64,000 nt of DNA from Methylobacterium sp. J-030 (GTDB lineage Bacteria; Pseudomonadota; Alphaproteobacteria; Rhizobiales; Beijerinckiaceae). Below are positions 1 to 9,137 of the stretch, piece by piece (position 1 is the first letter of the stretch; each line of letters starts with the position of its first letter). The stretch covers positions 1 to 64,000 of the forward strand of contig NZ_JAKSYM010000376.1 in assembly GCF_022829545.1 (NCBI RefSeq). Reading direction: 5' to 3'. A model generated the notes under the pieces. That model worked only from the letters and a program-made list of their open reading frames with translations. It made no database searches and was not told the DNA's origin. The position numbers and the translations under genes were made by a program.

Positions 1-525
1 CCGGAGAGGCGCAGAACGACGCAGCCGGCGGAAGCACCCCGCGCAGGGGGCGCTCGACGCGCAAATGCGCCCAGAGCCGGCAACTTCTCGTCTTCCCCGC
101 CCCGTGCGCAAGGAGTGGAACCGTCGTATCATCACCGGGCAGGACGTACGACCCGGCGCTACACTCCGAGCGCAGGGGGTCGACCCGCGGACACAGCGGG
201 GCGGCCGTGGCGCCCATCCAGGCGGACAGCGTCGAGGTCTGCAACGTGACGCCGTCCCGCGCATAGATCTCGGCCTGTCGATACAGGGGCAGGTGATCGT
301 CGAACTTCGCCACGGCGATATGCGCGAGCAGCCCGGAGCCGGCACGGCCGCGCGCGATGGCGTGGTAGGGCGCGGGAGCCTGCATCACGGTCTCGCAGGA
401 CCGGCAGGAGAAGGCCTCGCGCAGGTGCCGCACCACCTTGAAGAGGCCCTGCACGTAGTCGAGGCTCTCCGTTACGTCCTCGCCGATCCGGCGCAGGCGA
501 CCGCCGCAGGCCGAGGCGGCTTTTT
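1..525 (-). pseudogene. IS66-family TnpC transposase fragment
   Basis: Read on the minus strand, this encodes the central part of an IS66 transposase: the zinc-finger region (AFSCRSCETVMQAPAPYH), then LPLYRQAEIYARDGV and the start of the DDE core (LPGDDTTVPLLA). It runs off the left edge of the window. Near 525 homology stops at CACCAAAAAGCCGCC and the N-terminal coiled coil is missing. It is therefore a truncated copy, not a working gene. A second, different IS66 remnant lies at 14705-15725 and a third around 6136-8312. Confidence 0.8.
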
Positions 526-682
526 GGTGCCTGCACCTATCTCGGCCAAGGCGCCTCTCGTCATGTGCGCAGCGCTCTGTCCTGTCGTCCAATTGTCGGG
601 TGAGCGCTGCCATGCGATAGCGAGCCGGCAAGTCCGGTGCGGGGTGCAGCGGGCGCAGGCAGGTCGCCCGCTGGAGCCTTTC

Positions 683-1441
683 ATGACGGCAACATTCTCG
701 CCGCACTCGCGGACCCCGAGTTCAGTGGCAGAGAACCGGCAACGCCTCCTTGATCTGTATGGCAACTCACCGCTGCCGCCTGAGCAGGTGCTGACCAATT
801 TGGGTCTGTATCTGCGGAGCGGCCCCCTCGCTAAAATTCTACTGCTGGACGAACTCTACCGGGAGATTGTCGATATCCCCGGCGCCATCATTGAGTTCGG
901 CTGCTGGTGGGGGCAAGCACTCGCAGTGTTCGAGAACTTGCGCGCCATTCACGAGCCCTACAATCACAGCCGGCGGATCGTCGGGTTCGACACGTTCCAG
1001 GGCTATCAGACCCTCAACGAGCGCGACAAGCCGTCGGACGTCATCCGGCAAGGCAACTACTCGGTCAGCGACGCATACACGTCGCATCTCGAAGCCGTCT
1101 TGGACTTCCATGAGCACGAGAACAGGGCGGCGAGCCAGGTTAAGAAGTGCTCCATCCGGCCGGGAGACGTTGCCGAAACTGTGCCGAAATACTTCCAAGA
1201 AAATCCGCAGACCATCGTCGCGCTGGCATACTTCGACTTCGCGATCTACGAGCCCACGAAGCTATGCCTACAAAACATCAAGAATCGCCTTATCCGCGGC
1301 AGTGTCATTGCCTTCGATGAGTTGAACGATGCGGATTATCCTGGAGAGACGATCGCGCTCATTGAAACGTTGGGTCTCCGCGCTGGTCGCATCCGTAAGT
1401 CGCGCTTTCTTCCTGACCGGACGTACATGACCATCGATTGA
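683..1441 (+). CDS. TylF/macrocin O-methyltransferase-like protein
   Basis: A 252-residue class I SAM-dependent methyltransferase of the TylF (macrocin-O-methyltransferase) type. These enzymes transfer a methyl group from S-adenosylmethionine to a sugar hydroxyl. The SAM-binding glycine motif IEFGCWWGQ is at about residues 70-78, IVGFDTFQGY at about 99-108, and the family's acidic metal/substrate motif appears as FDFAIYEPTK near residue 190. I chose the ATG at 683 because everything upstream in the same frame is antisense to the IS66 remnant and resembles no protein. The beta-propeller gene at 1473 follows 31 bases later on the same strand, so the two may be cotranscribed. Fold assignment is confident; the substrate is unknown. 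Confidence 0.75.
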   Translation: MTATFSPHSRTPSSVAENRQRLLDLYGNSPLPPEQVLTNLGLYLRSGPLAKILLLDELYREIVDIPGAIIEFGCWWGQALAVFENLRAIHEPYNHSRRIVGFDTFQGYQTLNERDKPSDVIRQGNYSVSDAYTSHLEAVLDFHEHENRAASQVKKCSIRPGDVAETVPKYFQENPQTIVALAYFDFAIYEPTKLCLQNIKNRLIRGSVIAFDELNDADYPGETIALIETLGLRAGRIRKSRFLPDRTYMTID

Positions 1442-1472
1442 GCGATGAAATGATTCGAGGGATGCAATCGCG

Positions 1473-2408
1473 GTGAATGGGCATTGGCATAAGCGAGGAA
1501 GCATTCAAGTCTGGCCGCGCATGCGTGCGACCTGGGCTTTGGAGAGCGCTGGCGTCCTCACGCCACAACCCGTAGCTCGCCAAGACGGGCGCATGAGGAT
1601 CTACGGTGGATTCCGCGACGCGCAGGGTGTCAGCCGCATTGGTTACGTCGACGTCGATGAAAGTGATCCGTGCAATGTTATCGCTGCGAGTCGCGAACCT
1701 GTCTTAGATATCGGCGATCCTGGAATGTTCGATGACAACGGGGTCATATTGGGCGATATAATCGAGGTAAATTCTGAGTATTGGATGTATTACGTTGGTT
1801 TTCAGCACGCGTCAAAGATTAAATTCTTGGCGTTTGCCGGACTTGCAGTTTCTCGGGACGGCGGGAACACGTTCCAGCGCAAGCGAGTGACGCCGATCAT
1901 GGATCGCGGCGAGAACAGGCCGCATATCTGCGCTATCCATACGGTTCTGCAGGAAGATGAGACGTTCCGCATCTGGTATGCCGTGGGTCACGGATGGCAA
2001 ATTATCGATGGGAAATCGTATCCTCGCTACCATATCAGGACTACGACCAGCCACGACGGCGTTACGCTGTCGCGCGATGATGGCCCTGTATGCCTGATGC
2101 CTGGCGATGGGGAGTATCGGATTGGAAGACCTCGCGTGACGCGTCGCTTTGACGGTTCCTACGAAATGCGTTTCTCCTTCGATACACTCGACAAGCGATA
2201 TGGCTCGGGATTCGCCTGGTCAGCAGATGGCGTGCACTGGGAGCGCTGTGATGAGCGCTTGGGCCTGGTGCCGGGACCAGAGGCTTGGGACGGCGAAAGC
2301 GTGTGCTACCCCGTCGTTTGTGAGACGCCAAAGCGAACCTATTGCGTTTATGGCGGCAACGGGATGGGCGCATCAGGCATCGGCATCGCAACTTTGGAGC
2401 AGAATTAA
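1473..2408 (+). CDS. Five-bladed beta-propeller glycosidase-like protein (GH43/GH32-type fold)
   Basis: A 311-residue protein with repeated propeller-blade sequences: MRIYGGFRDAQGVSRIGYVD, YWMYYVGFQ, GLAVSRDGGNTFQR, FRIWYAVGHGW, FRFSFDTL-like and GFAWSADGVHWER. These repeats and the SxDGxxW/F turns are typical of the GH43/GH32/GH68 five-bladed propeller and of inactive sugar-binding relatives found in polysaccharide loci. It has no signal peptide, so it is probably cytoplasmic. The start is a GTG at 1473, 31 bases after the methyltransferase stop, with GAGGG shortly upstream. The catalytic acidic triad cannot be assigned by eye, so enzyme activity is unproven; a sugar-transferase accessory role is equally possible. 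Confidence 0.6.
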   Translation: MNGHWHKRGSIQVWPRMRATWALESAGVLTPQPVARQDGRMRIYGGFRDAQGVSRIGYVDVDESDPCNVIAASREPVLDIGDPGMFDDNGVILGDIIEVNSEYWMYYVGFQHASKIKFLAFAGLAVSRDGGNTFQRKRVTPIMDRGENRPHICAIHTVLQEDETFRIWYAVGHGWQIIDGKSYPRYHIRTTTSHDGVTLSRDDGPVCLMPGDGEYRIGRPRVTRRFDGSYEMRFSFDTLDKRYGSGFAWSADGVHWERCDERLGLVPGPEAWDGESVCYPVVCETPKRTYCVYGGNGMGASGIGIATLEQN

Positions 2409-2526
2409 TGCTCAACATCGTCGCGAGGCTTTAGTCGGTACTGTCCGCACGGCTCCGTCTTCAGCGGTTCTTTATCGACTGCTATCCAGGCCAGGGCATC
2501 CTGACCGGCTTCCGCTGTCGGCTCTA

Positions 2527-3365
2527 GGTCGCGAACCCATAACGGCTGGCACGGTTGAGGTGCGGCGCTGTTAGCCCTCTGAGCAGGAGGGACTTGGATG
2601 GCGCGGTTTGACCTGACGGATGCGGAGTGGGCGGTGATCGAGCCGCTGTTGCCGACGGACGTGCGCGGCAAGGAGCGCGTGGATGACCGGCGGGTGCTCA
2701 ACGGCATCTTCTGGCGGCTGCGCACGGGCGCACCCTGGGCCGACATCCCGGCGCGCTACGGCCCGCATACGACCTGCGGCAACCGCTTTCGACGCTGGCG
2801 CAAGCGCGGCATCTGGGATCGGCTTCTGGACGCCGTGTCAAAGGCTTACGAGGGCGACCTGCAGATGATCGACGCCACCAGCGTGCGGGTGCACCAGCAC
2901 GCCGCCTGCGCCCAAAAAAAGACGGCCGATCCGGTGGCATGGGTCGCTCGCGCGGCGGCCTGACGAGCAAGATCCACGCGCTGGTGGATGCCGAGGGCCG
3001 TCCCGTGGCCCTCAAGATCACGGAAGGCCAAGCGCATGACGGGCGTTCGGCGGCCGACATGCTGGGCGGGTTGGGTGCAGGTCAGATCCTGCTGGGTGAC
3101 CGGGCCTACGACAGTGACGCGCTGCGAGCACAGATGGCCGAGCAGGGGGCGTGGGCAAACGTGAGGCCGATGCCCAACCGCAAGCAGGTGCTGGCCTTCA
3201 GCCCGTTCCTGTACAAGTACCGCAACCTGGTTGAGCGCTTCTTCAGCAAGATCAAGCACTTCCGAGCCGTCGCCACGCGCTACGACAAGGATCCCGACAA
3301 CTTCCTGACAAGCGTCAAACTCGCAGCCCTGCGTGTCTGGCTGCGTGCCTTATGAGTCCGCGACC
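2527..3365 (+). mobile_element. IS5-family element (IS427-like), 839 bp
   Basis: The left end (GGTCGCGAACCCATAA, 2527-2542) and right end (TTATGAGTCCGCGACC, 3350-3365) form an imperfect inverted repeat. Both are flanked by the dinucleotide TA (2525-2526 and 3366-3367), the usual target duplication of this IS5 subgroup. The element holds one frameshifted transposase. It looks structurally complete and sits 118 bases after the beta-propeller gene. Confidence 0.75.
2598..3355 (+). CDS. IS5-family transposase, two overlapping frames joined by -1 frameshift
   Basis: Frame one (2598-2963) starts MARFDLTDAEWAVIEPLL, the N-terminal DUF4096-type domain, and runs to VRVHQHAACAQKKTADP. The second frame (2939-3355) carries the DDE core: GGLTSKIHALVDAEGRP, LLGDRAYDSD and the C-terminal NLVERFFSKIKHFR glutamate motif. 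The frames overlap at CCC-A7-G (A7 at 2914-2920). That is the usual slippery sequence for programmed -1 frameshifting in the IS427 group, and the frame change here is indeed -1. The fused product would be about 250 residues, normal for the family. All catalytic motifs are present, so it may be active. Confidence 0.85.
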
Positions 3366-3401
3366 TAGGCAGCACCGAAGTTCGCGATCGGCGGCTGGAG
3401 T

Positions 3402-4736
3402 GCACCCTGTTTGACCGGACAGGCAGCGGGGCGGGTTTAGGCAGTCCGGCTGAGGTACTCTCGGGGCGAGAGCATGCGCAGGCCGGAGTGCGGGTGGAAG
3501 GTGTTGTAGTCTTCGAACCAAGCCGGCAGAAGCCGCATCACGGTCTCGGCGTCGGCCAAGATGGCGAGGCGGGCATAGTCGCGCTTGAGCGTCTTCACGA
3601 ACGCCTCTGCGATGCCGTTGCTCTGCGGCGAACGCACCGGGGTGAACAGCAACCGTAGGCCGAGCGCTGCGGCCGTCTGAGTAGTCTCCTTGGCGATGTA
3701 AGCGGAGCCGTTGTCGGACAGCCATTCGACCGGGTGCGGGGTCTTCGTCGCGCCGAACCGGCGCTCACAGCAAGCGATCATCAGGTCGCAGACCATCTCG
3801 GCCGAGACCGCCTGTCGTGGTCGCCGACCACGCCATGATCTCGCGGTCGCAAGCGTCGATAGCAAACAGCACGCGGACGACCGCGTCGTCCCGGCAGCGC
3901 AGTTCGAGGTGATCCGAGCACCAGCGCACGTTCGAACGCAACGCCACCACGGTGCCGTCGTGGGTGCGGCCGGGACGACGGGCGGTGTGCGGCGCGAGGG
4001 TGAGCCCGTTCGCCTGCAGGATGCGCAGCACCCGCTTGGCATTGACGCTCGCTTCGCCGCGCGAGCGCAGGGCCCGGTTCACCAGTGCGGTGACGCGGCG
4101 GTAGCCGTAGCTCGGGCGGGCATCGACGATCGCGCGGATCGTCGGCAGCAGACGCGCATCCTCGGGCTTGTGGTAGAGGCCGCGCGGCCGAACAGGTTGA
4201 CTCAGGCGCTCGGCCAGGTGGGAGCGGGCTACACCGAGCGTGTCGGCGACTGCTTTCACCGCGAACCGCCCGTCTCGGTCGCCCCAGGAGCTGAGCGGCG
4301 AGGTCGGTTTTTTTGTGCGCGCGAGGTCGAGCGCCTCCTTCAGGATCTCGACCTCCATAGTCTTGCGCCCGAGCAGGCGTTCGAGGTCGCGCACGCGCCG
4401 CTCCAGTTCGCGAACCCGGCTGGTTCCAACGACCTCCTCGTCGGCGTGCACGGCCTGATGGCCGCCCTCCAGCATGCGCCGCTTCCACGAGAACAGCAGG
4501 CTGGGCGAGAGGCCGTAGCGACGGGCGACGAACGACACGGACGAGCCGGGCCGCTGGCTCTCCTCGACGAGGCGGATCTTCTCGGTGGTGTGGACCAGCG
4601 CCGTCGACGCTGAACGCCGGTCAGGATCTCGCCATGCACCGGCGGGATGGTTGGATCGGATGACATAGCCTTACCCATAGGCCAACGCCTATGCCTTCGT
4701 GAGCTATGCCGCCTGTCCGGTCAAAACGGGGTGCGG
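3402..4736 (-). mobile_element. IS3-family element, IS2 group, about 1.33 kb
   Basis: The left end reads GCACCCTGTTTGACCGGACA and the right end, read inward, GCACCCCGTTTTGACCGGAC; these form an inverted repeat with one single-base indel. Between them, on the minus strand, is an orfA/orfB transposase of the IS2 group. No target duplication could be settled by eye. The transposase frame is broken twice, so the element is probably dead. Confidence 0.7.
3437..4666 (-). pseudogene. IS3-family (IS2-group) transposase, frameshifted
   Basis: The OrfA part has the helix-turn-helix (VSFVARRYGLSPSLLFSWKR) and the leucine-zipper motif RVRDLERLLGRKTMEVEILK, as in IS2 OrfA. It continues through ARTKKP, over an A7 tract (T7 on the plus strand at 4308-4314), into OrfB with RPSYGYRRVTALVN and the DDE integrase core. 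Near 4592 a one-base change separates the first 25 codons from the helix-turn-helix. Near 3818 a second change separates DACDREIMAWSATTTGG from the part with EWLSDNGSAYIA and SPQSNGIAEAFVKTLKRDY. These two breaks do not fit the single programmed site, so I call it a pseudogene. A short related fragment occurs at 46440-46510. Confidence 0.75.
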
Positions 4737-4877
4737 TTCAGCGGCCTCCTTCCCCTGAGTCGGTTCGCGATCCACAGCCCCACCGGCACCGCCGCGCGAG
4801 GCTTTTTCCGACACTCGCTGGGGTTGCATACCAATTGAAGCTTACTACCTAGAGCCTCCCGAATTTGGAGGAACCCT

Positions 4878-5129
4878 ATGGCCAACGTGGATACTGATGC
4901 GCTGTGTAACGTTGCAGAGCGGGTGCACGACACCGCGACCCAACAGGGCGTCGAAGGTCAGGTCATCGTGACCAAAACGGGAATCCGCTTGGCTGCGTCG
5001 GCGAAAAAGGGCGGCTCTATCAGCAAGCGCGACGTGCCTTGGGATCAGGTCAGCGGGGCGGAATTCGAGCGGATGGCGCAGGACGCGTTCAACGAGGCCC
5101 TTGCGGACTCGAAGAAGAACAATCCGTAG
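4878..5129 (+). CDS. Conserved-looking small hypothetical protein (83 aa)
   Basis: An 83-residue acidic protein starting MANVDTDALCNVAERVHD, with a basic KTGIRLAASAKKGGSISKRD middle. It has no membrane segment or known motif that I recognise. A clear ribosome-binding site (GGAGG at 4868) precedes the ATG and a rho-independent terminator follows at 5156, so it is a credible single-gene unit. Its left flank is the IS2-group element end, so the native promoter lies in 4737-4870. Confidence 0.6.
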   Translation: MANVDTDALCNVAERVHDTATQQGVEGQVIVTKTGIRLAASAKKGGSISKRDVPWDQVSGAEFERMAQDAFNEALADSKKNNP

Positions 5130-5155
5130 CGCTCGCTTGAGCTTCTGAACAATAA

Positions 5156-5184
5156 CCCGCCCGGTACGCCGCGGCGGGCTTTTT
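5156..5184 (+). terminator. Rho-independent terminator after the 83-aa gene
   Basis: CCCGCC (5156-5161) pairs with GGCGGG (5173-5178), followed by a T5 run. It lies 27 bases after the stop codon of the upstream gene. Confidence 0.75.
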
Positions 5185-5264
5185 CGCGCGCACAAGCTCA
5201 GCTGTCGGAACGACCGATCACCCAGACCGATTGTCCCCTCACACGCAAACCGAGGGTCCGCCGC

Positions 5265-5420
5265 ATGCTGAAGGTCACGTACATCGACTTCCACGAGAAG
5301 CCGGACAGCCCCGTTCACAGCGGTTGGTACATCACGGACGCGAACGGCGTGATGATCGGCAACGGGCACTGCTACGAGGATCAAGCTAGCGGAATTCGTG
5401 CGTTGATCGCGCTATTCTGA
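5265..5420 (+). CDS. Small hypothetical protein (51 aa)
   Basis: A 51-residue open frame beginning MLKVTYIDFHEKPDSPVH and ending GIRALIALF. It has GAGGG about 10 bases before the ATG and a terminator 24 bases after the stop. The layout (own ribosome-binding site, short gene, own terminator) repeats that of the 83-aa gene just upstream. No family recognised. Confidence 0.5.
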   Translation: MLKVTYIDFHEKPDSPVHSGWYITDANGVMIGNGHCYEDQASGIRALIALF

Positions 5421-5443
5421 CGCTCCTCGCCTGATTGTTCAGC

Positions 5444-5475
5444 AAACCCGCTCGGTCCGCGGTGTCGGGTTTTTC
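5444..5475 (+). terminator. Rho-independent terminator after the 51-aa gene
   Basis: AAACCCG (5444-5450) pairs with CGGGTTT (5466-5472), followed by further T residues. Confidence 0.7.
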
Positions 5476-5691
5476 TTTGCCCGAGCTCGCGGTACTTACA
5501 GCTACAGGTTTAGCACACTTCCCCCCAGAACGCTGAGTCTGAGAAGCCCGCACGGTCCGCCGATGCAAGCCTTTTCGTGCAATTTACAAGTAATCCCTTT
5601 AACGGAGCCACTGACCGCACTTTTTGTTGATGAAATCTATTGTATGCTTAGGAGGCTGATCGTCGATCGATCGACCTGTCGGGCCTATATG

Positions 5692-5874
5692 TTATAGGTG
5701 AAGCAACGTGATGGGGTCATATAATATTTTGCCGCCTTCCGAGTTGGGGTTTCTTAAGCCATCAACCAATCTTTTGACGTCATGCACCTGATCAGCAGTT
5801 AAATTGATTTCCAGATGCTTGGCGTTCCGTGAGATTATTGCTGCAAGATCTATCACTATATCCTCATATTTCAT
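5692..5874 (-). CDS. Small hypothetical protein (60 aa), AT-rich
   Basis: A 60-residue frame starting MKYEDIVIDLAAIISRN, with a likely amphipathic helical middle (LTADQVHDVKRLVDGL). The stretch 5560-6130 is visibly richer in A+T than its neighbours, suggesting a separate origin. The reading is plausible but rests only on length and codon pattern. The stop lies beside the low-GC gene remnant at 5920-6135, on the same strand. Confidence 0.35.
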   Translation of the reverse strand: MKYEDIVIDLAAIISRNAKHLEINLTADQVHDVKRLVDGLRNPNSEGGKILYDPITLLHL

Positions 5875-5919
5875 CGAATGATTAGCTATTTTCTCGATAG
5901 CGCTAAGATGCGAAATGTA

Positions 5920-6135
5920 TTAGTCTAATCTATTCGACAATTTATCAACATCATTGATGTCCAGCCAGCCCATGCGGGATTGTGAAGCAACGACCGCGCG
6001 GATGTCCCTAAATGATGTAAAAATTCTGCCTGATGAAAATTTCTCGACTTCTGCACTGTCGTGAACCTTGATTAGATGGACATCAGCTTTGACAGCTGGG
6101 TCGAAGTTACCGATCCAGTATGTATATGGGCAAGC
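5920..6135 (-). pseudogene. 3' end of an unknown gene fused to an IS66 remnant
   Basis: The last 70 codons of this minus-strand frame (from YTYWIGNFDPAVKADV to DINDVDKLSNRLD) have AT-rich, native-looking codon use and no IS66 similarity. They continue in frame from the IS66 OrfA C-terminus, which ends at AAVIQALKA. The simplest reading is that an IS66 element truncated a host gene and left its 3' end attached. The product is not recognised. Confidence 0.5.
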
Positions 6136-6455
6136 CTTCAGCGCCTGGATCACCGCCGCGGTCTGAGCCGCGCTCGTGCCCTGAGTGATGCGGACCGTGG
6201 CGCCTGCGATCTCGACTTCGATGCTGTGGCCGCCGCATCGCTCTCCCATCTCCGGGCTCAGCTCGGCAGACGTCGGCTCCTGCGGGCCCACACTCAGAAC
6301 GGCCGGCACGAACTGCAATGGGCGCTCGCCGTCGTGCTACCCAGCGTGACGCACCAGGCGGCGCCACGTGAACAGCTGCGAGGCGCTCAATCCATGCCGG
6401 CGTGCCACCGCGCTGATCGAGGTGCCCGGCCCATTGTCAGCGGGCGTTGAATACT
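6136..6455 (-). pseudogene. IS66 OrfA (TnpA), 3' half
   Basis: This encodes the OrfA helix-turn-helix (SISAVARRHGLSASQLFTWR) and the C-terminal IEVEIAGATVRI...AAVIQALKA. An in-frame TAG at 6337-6339 follows LVRHAG, so translation would stop mid-gene. The 5' half of an IS66 OrfA lies at 8190-8312 in the same orientation, with the ISL3 element between them. Confidence 0.75.
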
Positions 6456-8189
6456 GGTTCTTCCGCATTTCGTCTGGCGAAGTGTGCCGGCCAGCGTGAC
6501 GTGCCCCATCTCCGGTGATCGGCTTTCCGGAGGACGCCATGCCCCGCCGTATCCTGCCCCTCGTGCCCAATGGCCTCAGTGTCATCGGCATCGAGCCGGC
6601 GACCGACTCGCTCATTGTAGCGCGTCGTACCCCGTCCGGGGCCGACGTGCTGTCCCAGCTGTCGATCGTCCGCGGGTCGCCAGCACGGTCACTGCGAGCG
6701 CACCCTCGCCGATTTGCCTTGGCAGGGCCGGTCCGTCCGCCTGCGCCTCCGGCTGCGACGCTTCCGCTGTGCGAACCCAGCCTGTCCGCGGCGGACATTC
6801 AGCGAGAGCGTCGGTGACGTCGCCGTCGCTCACGCCCGCCGATCCGAGCGGCTGCGCGTGCTCCAGCGTCAACTTGGTCTCGCCCTCGGTGGTGCACCCG
6901 CCGCCCGTATGGCGCATCGTCTCGCGATGCCGGTAAGTGGCGATACCCTCCTGCGCCTCGTGCGTGCGGCGCCTCTGCCGACGCAGCCCGAGCCCCGCAT
7001 CGTCGGCATCGACGAGTAGGCCTGGCGGCGCGGGCGCAGCTACGGCACTATGGTCGTCGACCTCGAACGTCATACCGTCCTCGATCTCCTGCCCGACCGT
7101 GACGCCGGGAGCGTCGCCGCGTGGCTGCGCGACCATCCGGGCATCGAGGTCATCGCTCGCGACCGCGCTGACGTCTTCGCCGAGGGCGCCCGCGTGGGCG
7201 CGCCGCAAGCCCAGCACGCCCTCGATCGTTTTCACCTGCTGCGTAACCTCAGCGTCGCCTTGCGCGCGATCGTCGCCCATCATCATAGCGTGATCCGCGC
7301 CGTCGCTCGTGCGCGCATCGATCAGGAAGTCGAAGCAGCGCATGCTGCGAAGGAAGCCGCCCGGCCGCCGACGGCGATCGAGGTTCGGAAGCGGGCGACG
7401 CACGCGCAGCGTCGGGCTTGGTACGCCGAGCTCAAACGGCTGTCCGAGGCCGGCGCCTCGGTGGCCGGCATGGCTCGCGCTCTGGATCTCGATCGCAAGA
7501 CGGTGCGGGTCTGGCTGCGCCACGACGCGCCGCCTTCCTGGCGGCGACGCCGCACCGTGCCGACGATCCTCGACCCTTACCGCGATCATCTTGAGGCGCG
7601 CTGGCAGGCCGGCTGCCGCAACGCCGCCGAGCTCGCTCGCGGGCTGATCCACGCGGGGGCCGACATCTGTCCGCGGTTGGTGCGGGATTGGGCGATGAAG
7701 CGGCGTCGCGCGAGCACGGACGTGATGGACGCCACGCCGGCCTCGACAAGCGCGCCGCGATGGCGGCCTCCGTCGATCAACTGGAGGGCGTGGCTTCTGC
7801 AGGCGGACCCGAACACACTCGTTGCGGACGATCGCCGCTTCCTCGATCGCCTGCGGCTGGAGGCGCCCGATCTGGCGAAGAGCGTGGCCGTCGCGACGCG
7901 CTTTACCGACCTCGTGCGACGGCGCTTGGGCGAGAGCCTGGAGGCTTGGTTCGCGGCGGCCGCCGCGACACCGCTGGCAAAGTTCGCCGCCGGCCTCGAG
8001 CGCGACAGGGACGCGTTACGCGGCGCGATCACGACGCCTTGGTCGACGAGTCCGGTGGAGGGGCAGATCGGCAGGCTGAAGATGCTCAAGCGCACGATGT
8101 TCGGCCGCGCGGGCTTCGCGCTGTTACGCCAGCGCGCCCTCACCGCGACCTGACTTGGCATTCCGCGCCACACGAAATGCGGAAGAACC
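6456..8189 (+). mobile_element. ISL3-family element inserted in IS66, 1734 bp
   Basis: The terminal inverted repeats are GGTTCTTCCGCATTTCGT (6456-6473) and ACGAAATGCGGAAGAACC (8172-8189), perfect over 18 bases and typical of ISL3 ends. Both flanks are IS66 OrfA sequence in one orientation. The eight flanking bases are TGAATACT on the left and AGACTTCG on the right. They do not match, so the expected 8-bp duplication is absent; later rearrangement is likely. Confidence 0.8.
6539..8153 (+). pseudogene. ISL3-family transposase, frameshifted and with a nonsense codon
   Basis: The normal ISL3 layout can be followed across frames. It starts MPRRILPLVPNGLSVIGIEP, then the zinc-finger region CPSCRSSAG and CANPACPRRTFSE, then RIVGIDE and WRRGRSYGTMVVDLE of the DDE core, then HALDRFHLLRNL and STSPVEGQIGRLKMLKR at the C-terminus. 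The first frame is lost near 6645-6655, just before the first zinc-finger cysteines. At 7017-7019 a TAG stands directly after GIDE, where the family usually has tryptophan (TGG to TAG). Both ends of the element are intact, so it could still be moved in trans. Confidence 0.85.
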
Positions 8190-8312
8190 AGACTTCGGCG
8201 CCCGTTGACACCCATCACTCTCGGCGACGATGGCGGCGTTTTCCTCATCCGACCACGTCCGCCGTCGGGCCGCCCCGGTGAACAGCTCCAGGCGCCGGAT
8301 CGGCTCCGACAT
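8190..8312 (-). pseudogene. IS66 OrfA (TnpA), 5' half
   Basis: Begins MSEPIRRLELFTGAARRRTW and continues SDEENAAIVAES, the usual IS66 OrfA N-terminus, then runs into the ISL3 end. With 6136-6455 it makes most of one OrfA gene, split by ISL3. A few codons at the join do not fit a simple insertion. Confidence 0.7.
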
Positions 8313-8371
8313 AGCCATACGCCTTGACATCGACATATGACGGAGCTCCCATTCCGCTCCGTATGTCGCCT

Positions 8372-8763
8372 TCACACCGCCTGCCGGAAGGTGCCGCCCA
8401 GACAGCGCTTACCCCGGATCTCCGCCAGCAGGCGAACCGGATCAAGCTCGTTGCGCACGGCCTCGACCTTCGCCCGAACTTCGGCTGAGGCGCGCGGGTC
8501 GGCCATCAACTGATCGCGGGGTGCGCGCGGCGCATGGTAACGCTTGCGCACCCGCGTGCCATCGCGTTCCTTATCCGCCAACTTGAAGGACGGCTGGAAC
8601 ACATTCACGAATAGCCGCACCGTGGCGTAGAGACGGGCCAGTTCCTTTGCCGCTGCCACGCCTTCCAAGCGCCGGTAGCCCACCATCCGGTCAGCACCAG
8701 CGTCTCCACGAAGGCGCCGCTCGCGCTCGAGCCGGAATGCGCGACCAGATCGGCCTCGACTAA
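8372..8763 (-). pseudogene. Integrase-core (DDE) transposase, 3' part with internal deletion
   Basis: Minus-strand reading starts VEADLVAHSGSSASGAFVET, the first catalytic Asp region of an rve-type core. After LVLT (near 8689) it jumps straight to RMVGYRRLEGVAAAKELAR and LFVNVFQPSFKL, the C-terminal region. The stretch between, which should carry the second Asp and the catalytic Glu, is missing. The 5' half of the same gene lies at 11211-11696; the join (DPPPG-L/V-EADL) fits exactly if the 8764-11210 insertion is removed. The extreme C-terminus after LLAEIRG is also replaced. I cannot name the IS family firmly; an ISNCY-like assignment is a guess. Confidence 0.7.
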
Positions 8764-9137
8764 GAGCGTCTAACAAAACCGATGGCGGCGCGTTGAGATG
8801 AGATGGCGAGACCCCTCCTTCCCGATGGCCTGTGGGCTGAGATCGCACCGCTGCTGCTGCCTGAGCCAGCCAAGCCGAAGGGCGGTCGCCCGCGAAGATC
8901 TGACCGCGCGGCGCTGACGGGCATCCTGTTCGTGCTCCGCTCGGGCACGCCGTGGGAGTTGCTTCCGCGCGAGATGGGCTGTGGCTCCGGCATGACCTGC
9001 TGGCGGCGCCTGCGCGATTGGCAGAAGGCCGGGGTTTGGGAACGCCTGCAACAGACGCTGCTCGACCGGCTCGGACGCCGGAACGGCATCGACTTCAGCC
9101 GCGCCTCCCTCGACAGCCCCTCCATCGCTGCAAAAAC

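Noticed and set aside
65..682. N-terminal extension of the TylF-like methyltransferase
   Set aside because: This part is antisense to an IS66 transposase remnant and reads as non-protein; the ATG at 683 gives a normal family length.
6448..8197. An 8-bp target duplication for the ISL3 element
   Set aside because: The flanks TGAATACT and AGACTTCG do not match, so no duplication is claimed.
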